Shown one piece after another: positions 19,252 through 26,139 of a DNA stretch of 43,516 nucleotides. The translations under genes and the position numbers were made by a program. Position 1 is the first letter of the stretch; each line of letters starts with the position of its first letter. Under the pieces are notes generated by a model. The model saw only the letters and a list, made by a program, of their open reading frames with translations, was not told the DNA's origin and searched no databases. Source of the DNA: a virus; IMG/VR virus record IMGVR_UViG_3300042869_001251, positions 1-43,516 of that record. One strand, written 5' to 3'.

Positions 19252-20703
19252 ATGCTAAATCCATTTTTTCTTCAAGGGTCAAAAACGGAACAAGGACTTG
19301 TTCAAGATCTTATCAATGAGCAATTAAAAATTTATGGAATTGATGTCTATTATTTACCTCGTCAATATATAACAGAAAAAACTGTTATAAAAGAAGTGAT
19401 TCAATCAGAATTTAATTATGCTTATCCAATAGAAGCATATATTGATTCTTATGAGGGATATGGTGGGCAAGGAACTATACTATCAAAATTCGGAATTCAA
19501 GAATTAGATGATTTAAACTTAATTATATCAAGAGAAAGATATGATACTTATATTCGTGAATTGATTAAAGATTTGCCTGATGTGAAATTATCGTCTAGAC
19601 CCAAAGAAGGTGACTTAATTTATTTTCCATTGGGTAATCGTATATTTGAAATTAAATACGTTGAGCACGAAAAACCTTTTTATCAATTGAAAAAAAATTA
19701 TGTTTATGAATTGAGATGCGAACTCTTCAGATATGAAGATGAAGTAATTAATACTGGTATAGAATTTATAGATAATCCAGATAGTGGTGGATCTGATGGT
19801 GATGGTACTGGAGATGATGTAACTGATCGTGAGCAATTTGCATCCACTCAAAAATTACAGTTGATTGGAATTGGGTCTACGGCATCAGCAATTGCATCTA
19901 TTGTGAATGGTGGTGTTAGATTTATAACTATTACTGATAGAGGATCTGGGTATAGTAGTCCTCCAGTAGTTGCTTTTTCTTCTGCCCCATTCGGCGGAGG
20001 AACTGCTGTAGGAATTGCAACAATGATTAGTGGAATTGTTGATCTATGTGAACCGAATAAAACTTTATTAAGAATTCAAGGAGTTCAATTAACAAATCCT
20101 GGATATGGGTATACTGTAGCACCAAGAGTTAATTTTATTGGTGGTGGCGGAAACGGCGCAATAGCAACAGCAACAATTGGAAACGGTATTGTTGGTGTAA
20201 TTACAGTAACTAGTGGTGGTTCAGGGTACTCATATTCTCCCTCCGTTACATTTGTGGGTATTGCTTCAACTTCAGCACAAGCATCTACAATAATAAGTGA
20301 GTCTGGATCAGTAACTCAAATTAGGATAATAAATGCTGGACTTGGTTATACACAAGCACCTCAAATACAGATATCACCACCAAATATAATAGTTGGATTT
20401 GGAACATATCAATATAATGAAATTGTTTCTGGTAACATTAGTGGAGTTACTGCAAGAGTTAAGTCTTGGAATGTACCAACAAAAATTTTAGAAGTTTCTA
20501 ATCTTTCAGGAACATTTTCATCTGGAGAAATTTTAGTTGGACAAACTTCTGGTGCTTCTTATAGTTTGCAAAGAAAAAGTACGAGTGGTGTAGATAATCC
20601 AGCAACTAATCCAAATAATAGATTTGGCCAGAACGACACAATTCAAGATGAAGCAGATGATGTTTTAGATTTTAGTGAAATTAATCCATTTGGAACTCCT
20701 TGA
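19252..20703 (+). CDS. gp14: Neck protein gp14-like with a large repeat insertion
   Basis: A 483-aa neck protein; T4 gp14 has only 256 aa. Residues 1 to about 180 are gp14-like (NPFFLQGSKTEQGLVQDLINEQLKIYG, then the EGDLIYFPL strand). The last about 45 residues (FGQNDTIQDEADDVLDFSEINPFG) form the conserved acidic end. Between them lie a Gly/Asp linker (residues about 180-195), four to five Gly-Tyr repeats (residues about 200-380) and a 'SGEILVGQTSGASY' module (about residues 425-440). The extra mass is therefore an insertion built from modules that also occur in the baseplate proteins. Start ATG lies 5 nt after the gp13 stop, without an obvious Shine-Dalgarno sequence. Confidence 0.9.
   Translation: MLNPFFLQGSKTEQGLVQDLINEQLKIYGIDVYYLPRQYITEKTVIKEVIQSEFNYAYPIEAYIDSYEGYGGQGTILSKFGIQELDDLNLIISRERYDTYIRELIKDLPDVKLSSRPKEGDLIYFPLGNRIFEIKYVEHEKPFYQLKKNYVYELRCELFRYEDEVINTGIEFIDNPDSGGSDGDGTGDDVTDREQFASTQKLQLIGIGSTASAIASIVNGGVRFITITDRGSGYSSPPVVAFSSAPFGGGTAVGIATMISGIVDLCEPNKTLLRIQGVQLTNPGYGYTVAPRVNFIGGGGNGAIATATIGNGIVGVITVTSGGSGYSYSPSVTFVGIASTSAQASTIISESGSVTQIRIINAGLGYTQAPQIQISPPNIIVGFGTYQYNEIVSGNISGVTARVKSWNVPTKILEVSNLSGTFSSGEILVGQTSGASYSLQRKSTSGVDNPATNPNNRFGQNDTIQDEADDVLDFSEINPFGTP
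19850..20390 (+). repeat. Gly-Tyr protein repeats inserted in gp14
   Basis: Four clear units are readable: ITDRGSGYSSPPVVAF, LTNPGYGYTVAPRVNFIGGG, VTSGGSGYSYSPSVTFVG and IINAGLGYTQAPQIQISPP. They are separated by Ala/Gly-rich strands (GGTAVGIATM, NGAIATATIGNG). Period is roughly 45-50 residues. Confidence 0.8.
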
Positions 20704-20707
20704 CTTG

Positions 20708-20715
20708 TTAAATAG
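20708..20715 (+). promoter_or_regulatory. Weak late-promoter-like octamer before gp15
   Basis: TTAAATAG shares only 6 of 8 positions with TATAAATA. It lies 20 nt upstream of the gp15 ATG in the short gap after gp14, in the same relative position as better-matching octamers elsewhere in the window. A closely similar string, CTAAATAG, precedes the gp3-like gene. Confidence 0.3.
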
Positions 20716-20735
20716 TTTATAATTAGGTTAAAAAA

Positions 20736-21737
20736 ATGTTTGATTATTTTTATCACGAGATATTTCGAAAAACTGTTATAGGTTTCGGATCGTTGTTTAA
20801 CAGTATTTCTATTAAACATACCAATTCTGCGGGGCAAGTTGTATCAGTCATTAATGTTCCCCTTGCATATGGACCAATTCAAAAATTCTTAGCAAGAGTT
20901 GAACAGCAACCAAATTTAAATTCGCCAGTTCAAATTACATTGCCAAGAATGTCTTTTGAATTTACTGGTTTATCATACGACTCAACAAGAAAATTAACTA
21001 CGACTCAAACATTTTTAGCAAAAACAAAAACAGATCCTACTGACATAAGAAAAACATATATGCCAGTTCCATATAATATGGATTTTGATCTGAGTATTAT
21101 GACTAAATTAAATGATGATATGTTGCAAATAGTTGAGCAAATATTACCGTATTTTCAACCAGCATACACTTTAACTGTAAACTTAATAGATTCTATTGGA
21201 GAAAAAAGAGACATTCCTATCATCTTAAATAATGTTTCTATGCAAGATGATTATGAAGGTGAGTATACTACTAGAAGAGCATTAATTTATACCTTAAAGT
21301 TTACTGCAAAGGTTTATCTTTTTGGACCAGTATCTACTGGAGCAGACAAAGATATTATCAAAAAGGTTTCTCTTGGATTTATTTCTGGAGATACACGTTC
21401 TACATCTAGAGATCTTACTTATACTTCTACTCCCGTAGCAACAAAAAATTACACTGGAGATATTACAACTTATATTACTAATGATTTAGAATTAGATTCA
21501 AATATTATTGAAGTAAATGATGCATCGGATATATTATTAGATTCACACTTTACAATAAATAATGAAACTCTTCAAGTTCAAAGTAAAAATGGAAACACTC
21601 TTACTGTAATTAGAGGGTCATATGGAACTCCAATATCAATTCACGTATCTGGTGCTGAGGTTAAATTAATTAGAGCATCAGATAATGATCTAATCGAATT
21701 TGGTGATAACTTTGGATTTACTGGAGAATTTAGTTGA
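20736..21737 (+). CDS. gp15: Tail sheath stabiliser/completion protein gp15-like
   Basis: A 333-aa protein (T4 gp15 is 272 aa) that caps the tail and forms the head-tail joining surface. The N-terminus (MFDYFYHEIFRKTVIGFGSLFN, then VPLAYGPIQKFLARV) and the central 'PRMSFEFTGLSYDSTRKL' and 'PVPYNMDFDLSIMTK' segments are characteristic. The extra length is C-terminal: residues about 245-320 carry the module 'IIEVNDASDILLDSHFTINNETLQV...TVIRGSYGT...H', also present in both giant baseplate proteins. Short 32-nt gap upstream. gp16 follows 7 nt downstream. Confidence 0.9.
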   Translation: MFDYFYHEIFRKTVIGFGSLFNSISIKHTNSAGQVVSVINVPLAYGPIQKFLARVEQQPNLNSPVQITLPRMSFEFTGLSYDSTRKLTTTQTFLAKTKTDPTDIRKTYMPVPYNMDFDLSIMTKLNDDMLQIVEQILPYFQPAYTLTVNLIDSIGEKRDIPIILNNVSMQDDYEGEYTTRRALIYTLKFTAKVYLFGPVSTGADKDIIKKVSLGFISGDTRSTSRDLTYTSTPVATKNYTGDITTYITNDLELDSNIIEVNDASDILLDSHFTINNETLQVQSKNGNTLTVIRGSYGTPISIHVSGAEVKLIRASDNDLIEFGDNFGFTGEFS

Positions 21738-21744
21738 GTGAATT

Positions 21745-22194
21745 ATGCCTAAAAAATTTGATAAATTAGATGAAGTCTTCAATGTTACTGGGGAGATTGT
21801 TCCCCAAGAACTTGAACCTAAACTATTAAAAAATGTTCCTTTAGAAGATACGATTGACACTAAAAGTATTTTAAGTGACATAAAAAAGGACTACGAATAC
21901 GCTCGTGGCAATATGTACTCTATTATTGAAAAAGGACAAGAAGCATTAAATGGTATTTTAGAATTAGCACAGGAAACTGAGTCTCCGAGAGCGTATGAAG
22001 TTGTTGGACAACTAATTAAAAATGTTTCGGATTCTACCGAGAAATTGATTGAATTACAAAAAAAACTAAGAGATTTGGAAGAAGTAAAAACTTCAAGTGG
22101 ACCTACAAATGTAACTAATGCCCTCTTTTTTGGATCAACTACGGAGTTATCAAAAATATTAAAGGGTAGATTAAATAACCAAGATAATAAATAG
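21745..22194 (+). CDS. gp16: Terminase small subunit gp16-like
   Basis: A 149-aa protein close in size to T4 gp16 (164 aa). It regulates the packaging ATPase and is thought to form rings that act on DNA during initiation. Residues about 45-115 are strongly helical with a central coiled-coil (SDSTEKLIELQKKLRDLEEV). The C-terminus (TNALFFGSTTELSKILKG) resembles the T4 gp16 ending with its 'VFVGST.EL.K.L' pattern. Its stop codon overlaps a late promoter octamer for the next gene. Unusually, the large terminase does not follow directly; a 650-aa gene separates them. Confidence 0.85.
   Translation: MPKKFDKLDEVFNVTGEIVPQELEPKLLKNVPLEDTIDTKSILSDIKKDYEYARGNMYSIIEKGQEALNGILELAQETESPRAYEVVGQLIKNVSDSTEKLIELQKKLRDLEEVKTSSGPTNVTNALFFGSTTELSKILKGRLNNQDNK
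22186..22193 (+). promoter_or_regulatory. T4-type late promoter octamer overlapping the gp16 stop
   Basis: AATAAATA (7 of 8 to the T4 late consensus) ends inside the gp16 TAG stop (22192-22194). Transcription would begin near 22199, only about 3 nt before the next ATG at 22202, so the mRNA would be practically leaderless. Confidence 0.55.
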
Positions 22195-22201
22195 AAATAA
22201 A

Positions 22202-24154
22202 ATGCTATCACAAGCAGTAATTGAATTAGAAAATAAGTTATTAGAGTTATCTAATGTTTCATATGATTCGATAGATTCTCTTATGAGAAAAATTATGAAA
22301 TCTTATGATATTACTGCTGAAGAACTTCATAATGCTTTTAAATCTAAAAACAAAAAAACACCAGACAATTGGGTTAAAGAAAAAATGAAAAAACTTCAAG
22401 AAGACCATAAAGAAATTGCATCTGGTAAAAAGCAAGATGATGAAGGATATATGGCAAGAAATGAATTAGATTCAATTGAAAGAGCAATTAAAAATCTACG
22501 TCAAAGTATAAAGTCCGGAAATCAGCAACTTCCTGCCTGGGTTCAATCCAAAATTACTAAGGCTGCTGATTATATTGATACTGCCGCTGAGTATCTTGAA
22601 AGTGATGAATCTGTTGATGAAGGTATTAATTTAGATAGTTTAAACATAGATCCAAAAGTAATTAGAGCGAGTGCAAAATCTCAAAAAATAAGAAATCTTT
22701 CACAAAAAGGATCTACTACTGGTGAACGGGAAGCAGCGCAAGGTAAAAGAAGTGGTCCAAGTATTCCTTTAGTTAAACCTGGAGATACTAGTATAAGAAA
22801 TATTAATGCTGAATACAAACCATCCTTAGTAGAAAAAATTCTTGGTGAAGAGAAGTGTGGAAAGGGAATGTACTGGTGCAATACTGATGAAGTGTGTAAA
22901 CCACTTCCAAAAGGAATGAAAGTTTCGGGACAAAAAATAAAACCAACTGAAGTAGGTATTGGTAAACCGGTTGCTGAGGGTTCTTGCACCCACACTAAAA
23001 AAGGAAAGTCTTGTCCTATTCATGGAACAGATCAATGCCCAATGAGTGAAGAGAAAGACCCTAAAGGACCAGTGAAATCTTACAAATCTCCAGAAGAACT
23101 TGCTAAAAAGCATGGAATATCAGTAGAAGAAATTAAAAAGCAATTAGAAATTGGAACTAAGGTTGAATTTGAACATACCACCAGTAAGAGTTCAGCAAGA
23201 ATTACTGCACTTCAACATTTGGATGAAAAACCAGATTATTATACAAAATTGAAAAAAATGGAGACTCAAAAAGAAAGCAATACAGTAAGAGATGCAAATG
23301 GAAACGTATATGCGGAATTTATTGACATAATTAAATCTGGAAGTATTAAAGAAGAAAATCCTTGCTGGAAAGGATACAAGCAAGTTGGAACAAAAAAGAA
23401 AGGTGGAAAAGAAGTACCTAATTGTGTTTCGGTCAAAGAAGAGAATATAGATGAGGCAGTAAGACTTCAAGCACAAACTGGAAACAATATTTTTGTTACA
23501 TTATCTTGGAGAGGAAAATACTATACTATGCAATTATTCTTCCCCCAATCTAAAATTCCAAGCAGAATAGAAGTTTCTGATGAAATGCAAAAAATTTATC
23601 CAGGTTCTAAAGTAGTTACTTATCGAGTTGCCGATTTTAAACCCGGAGAACCTATAATTTATGCATATAGAGGTGGTGATGGGGGAAAGTTAGGACCTAA
23701 TAGAAATTATGTAAAACCCATGGGTGAACAAAAAGAAATAGAACCTCCGAGAGAAAGGGTTGGTGCTTTAACTGACATTAATATTCCTCAATCTGAACGT
23801 GAATCCGCAAGGCAAAGAACACTTGCTAAAGCAGCAGCAAAGAGAAAAGAACGTGAAATGAAAGAAGAGGTTGAAATATTAGAGGGAAAAAAGTCTGAGA
23901 TGCCATGCAACAAACCAAAAGCACAAGCAGTTGGAGATTCTGAGACTGGAAAATCTCACGTAGTCAAAGCGTGTTCTAACGGTCAAGAAAAACTTATTCG
24001 TTTTGGTCAACGAGGAGTAAAAGGTTCCCCAAAGAAAAAAGGGGAATCTAAGGAATATGCAAGCAGAAGGAATAGATTTCAAACTAGACACGCAAAAAAT
24101 ATAGCAAAAGGAAAAATGTCTGCTGCCTGGTGGTCTAACAAAATAAAATGGTAG
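22202..24154 (+). CDS. Modular Cys/His-containing protein of unknown function between gp16 and gp17
   Basis: A 650-aa, Lys/Glu-rich protein whose function I do not recognise. Visible modules: residues 1-140, helical (MLSQAVIELENKLLELSNVS...); 219-232, CGKGMYWCNTDEVC; 262-279, a Cys/His cluster C262-H264-C271-H274-C279 that could bind zinc; 388-408, CWKGYKQVG...VPNC; about 420-510, a beta-rich domain (VTLSWRGKYYTMQLFFP...); and about 564-650, a basic end (SEMPCNKPKAQ...RRNRFQTRHAKN...AAWWSNKIKW). I recall the last four as recurrent modules in marine phage proteins, but no activity is established for them. The gene starts 8 nt after gp16 under its own late promoter, so a role in the virion or in packaging is plausible. 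T4 has no counterpart between genes 16 and 17. Confidence 0.85.
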   Translation: MLSQAVIELENKLLELSNVSYDSIDSLMRKIMKSYDITAEELHNAFKSKNKKTPDNWVKEKMKKLQEDHKEIASGKKQDDEGYMARNELDSIERAIKNLRQSIKSGNQQLPAWVQSKITKAADYIDTAAEYLESDESVDEGINLDSLNIDPKVIRASAKSQKIRNLSQKGSTTGEREAAQGKRSGPSIPLVKPGDTSIRNINAEYKPSLVEKILGEEKCGKGMYWCNTDEVCKPLPKGMKVSGQKIKPTEVGIGKPVAEGSCTHTKKGKSCPIHGTDQCPMSEEKDPKGPVKSYKSPEELAKKHGISVEEIKKQLEIGTKVEFEHTTSKSSARITALQHLDEKPDYYTKLKKMETQKESNTVRDANGNVYAEFIDIIKSGSIKEENPCWKGYKQVGTKKKGGKEVPNCVSVKEENIDEAVRLQAQTGNNIFVTLSWRGKYYTMQLFFPQSKIPSRIEVSDEMQKIYPGSKVVTYRVADFKPGEPIIYAYRGGDGGKLGPNRNYVKPMGEQKEIEPPRERVGALTDINIPQSERESARQRTLAKAAAKRKEREMKEEVEILEGKKSEMPCNKPKAQAVGDSETGKSHVVKACSNGQEKLIRFGQRGVKGSPKKKGESKEYASRRNRFQTRHAKNIAKGKMSAAWWSNKIKW

Positions 24155-24166
24155 TGTAATTAAATT

Positions 24167-25828
24167 ATGTCTGAAGAACACTATCTTGGTAATCCACTTC
24201 TTAAGAAAGCAAATACCAAAATTGAATTTACAGAAGATCAAGTACTTGAGTGGATTAAGTGTGCTGAAGATCCAGTATACTTCGCTAAAAAATATATAAA
24301 AATAACTACACTTGATTATGGATTATCTGATTTTGATATGTATCCATTTCAAGAAGAAATGGTGGATACCTTTCATAAAAATAGATTTACTATATGTAAG
24401 TTACCTAGGCAGTCAGGAAAAAGCACAGTTGTAGTTTCATATCTTCTTCATTATGCAATCTTTAATGATAATACTAATATTGCAATTCTTGCAAACAAAG
24501 CAAACACCGCCAGAGACCTTCTGACGCGCCTTCAAACTGGTTATGAGAATTTGCCCAAGTGGTTACAACAAGGCGTCTTGTCGTGGAACAAGGGGTCCTT
24601 AGAACTTGAGAATAAGTCCAGGATAACGGCCGCATCTACTTCAGCATCTTCTATTCGTGGTGGAACTTATAATATTATTTTTCTGGACGAATTTGCGTTT
24701 GTTCCAAATACAGTCGCAGATAATTTCTTTAGTTCAGTTTATCCTGTAATTACGTCAGGCAAATCTTCTAAGGTTATTGTCGTAAGCACTCCATACGGTA
24801 TGAATCATTTCTACCGTCTCTGGGATGACGCACAAAAGAGTAGAAATGATTATATTCCAATTGAAGTTCATTGGACTGATGTACCGGGAAGAGATGAAGA
24901 GTTTAAAAGATTAACTATTTCAAATACATCAGAATCCCAATGGAGACAAGAATTTGAATGTTTATTCTTAGGTTCATCAGATACCCTTATATCTGGACCA
25001 ATATTAAATAGATTGGTATTTGATACTCCAAAGACTTCAAGTGCTGGTTTAGATGTTTATGAAGACCCTCAGGAAGATCATACATACGTTGTTACGGTGG
25101 ATGTTGCTCGTGGAGTAGAAAAAGATTATTCGGCTTTCGTAGTAATTGATGTATCACAATTTCCACACAAAGTTGTAGGAAAGTATAGAAATAATAAAAT
25201 AAGACCAATATTATTTCCTCAAATTATAAAAGAAGTTGCACTTTCTTACAATAAAGCATATGTTCTATGTGAAGTAAATGATGTTGGAGATCAGGTAGCC
25301 GCAGGTCTTCATTACGACTTAGAATATTCAAATCTTCTTATGAGTTCTATGAGAGGTAGAGCAGGGCAAATATTGGGTCAAGGTTTTTCTGGGAAAAAAG
25401 TTCAACTTGGCGTAAAAATGTCAAAAACAACTAAAAAAGTTGGTTGTTTGAATTTAAAAACTCTCATAGAAGATAATAAATTGACTTTTACCGATTTTGA
25501 AATTATCAATGAATTAACTACGTTTGTTCAAAAAGCAAATTCATTTGAAGCAGAAGATGGAAGAAATGATGATCTTGTAATGTGTTTGGTAATGTATTCT
25601 TGGTTAATTCTTCAAGATTATTTCAAAGAACTTACCGATCAAGATATTAGAAAACGAATCTATGAAGAACAAAAGAATCAAGTAGAGCAAGATATGTCTC
25701 CTTTCGGATTTATTGTTGATGGAGTGAATAATGAGGACACATTTGTAGATAAAGATGGAGATAGATGGTTCACTGACGAATATGGCGACAAGCAATCGGA
25801 ATTTTCTTATATGTGGAATTCTTGGTAA
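24167..25828 (+). CDS. gp17: Terminase large subunit gp17 (packaging ATPase-nuclease)
   Basis: A 553-aa motor protein (T4 gp17 is 610 aa) that translocates DNA into the prohead and cuts the concatemer. The ATPase domain has an adenine-binding Q region (YPFQEEMV), Walker A PRQSGKS (residues 80-86), Walker B IIFLDEF with the D-E pair at 174-175, and coupling motif VVSTPYG (206-211). The RNase H-like nuclease domain shows its acidic residues in VTVDVARG (D312), LCEVND (E369 region) and GRNDDLVM (D468-D469), equivalent to the T4 D-E-D triad. The gene begins 12 nt after the 650-aa gene and overlaps the next one by TAATG. Confidence 0.97.
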   Translation: MSEEHYLGNPLLKKANTKIEFTEDQVLEWIKCAEDPVYFAKKYIKITTLDYGLSDFDMYPFQEEMVDTFHKNRFTICKLPRQSGKSTVVVSYLLHYAIFNDNTNIAILANKANTARDLLTRLQTGYENLPKWLQQGVLSWNKGSLELENKSRITAASTSASSIRGGTYNIIFLDEFAFVPNTVADNFFSSVYPVITSGKSSKVIVVSTPYGMNHFYRLWDDAQKSRNDYIPIEVHWTDVPGRDEEFKRLTISNTSESQWRQEFECLFLGSSDTLISGPILNRLVFDTPKTSSAGLDVYEDPQEDHTYVVTVDVARGVEKDYSAFVVIDVSQFPHKVVGKYRNNKIRPILFPQIIKEVALSYNKAYVLCEVNDVGDQVAAGLHYDLEYSNLLMSSMRGRAGQILGQGFSGKKVQLGVKMSKTTKKVGCLNLKTLIEDNKLTFTDFEIINELTTFVQKANSFEAEDGRNDDLVMCLVMYSWLILQDYFKELTDQDIRKRIYEEQKNQVEQDMSPFGFIVDGVNNEDTFVDKDGDRWFTDEYGDKQSEFSYMWNSW

Positions 25829-26058
25829 TGAATTTAGATAATCATTTAAGTTTTGAGCACTTATTTTTGTATGAAAGAAAATGTAAAAATTGTAATCAGA
25901 CTAAAAATTTAATTGATGAATTTTATAGAACTAGAAAAGATAGAGGTCATGTTGCATCTTCATATTCATATGAGTGTAAAGAATGCACCAAAAAACGAGT
26001 TATTATCTCAAGAAAGAATGTAATAATAGAAGTAAAATGGGAATATCCTGACTGGTAA
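25828..26058 (+). CDS. Small zinc-ribbon protein
   Basis: A 76-aa protein starting at the ATG that overlaps the gp17 stop (TAATG). An in-frame ATG at 25813 is less likely because it lies inside gp17. Two CxxC pairs are visible (CKNC near residue 21 and CKEC near residue 53), the classic arrangement of a zinc ribbon. A conserved middle reads EFYRTRKDRG, and a basic tail follows (KKRVIISRKN). Such proteins resemble the zinc-binding front part of some HNH nucleases, but no HNH catalytic residues follow, so a nuclease is not claimed. Coupling to gp17 suggests a packaging-related or accessory role. Confidence 0.72.
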   Translation: MNLDNHLSFEHLFLYERKCKNCNQTKNLIDEFYRTRKDRGHVASSYSYECKECTKKRVIISRKNVIIEVKWEYPDW

Positions 26059-26098
26059 AGTGTTCACGCAGTAATTCCCCCATGAAAAATAATATTTT

Positions 26099-26106
26099 AA
26101 TAAATA
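26099..26106 (+). promoter_or_regulatory. T4-type late promoter octamer before gp18
   Basis: AATAAATA, extended TAATAAATATTTTT, lies in the 81-bp gap upstream of the sheath gene. It precedes a Shine-Dalgarno sequence (TTAGGAGA, 26125-26132) and the ATG at 26140. This is the best-organised late promoter and ribosome binding site combination in the window. Confidence 0.65.
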
Positions 26107-26139
26107 TTTTTAGTTAACTGAGACTTAGGAGAAAATTAA

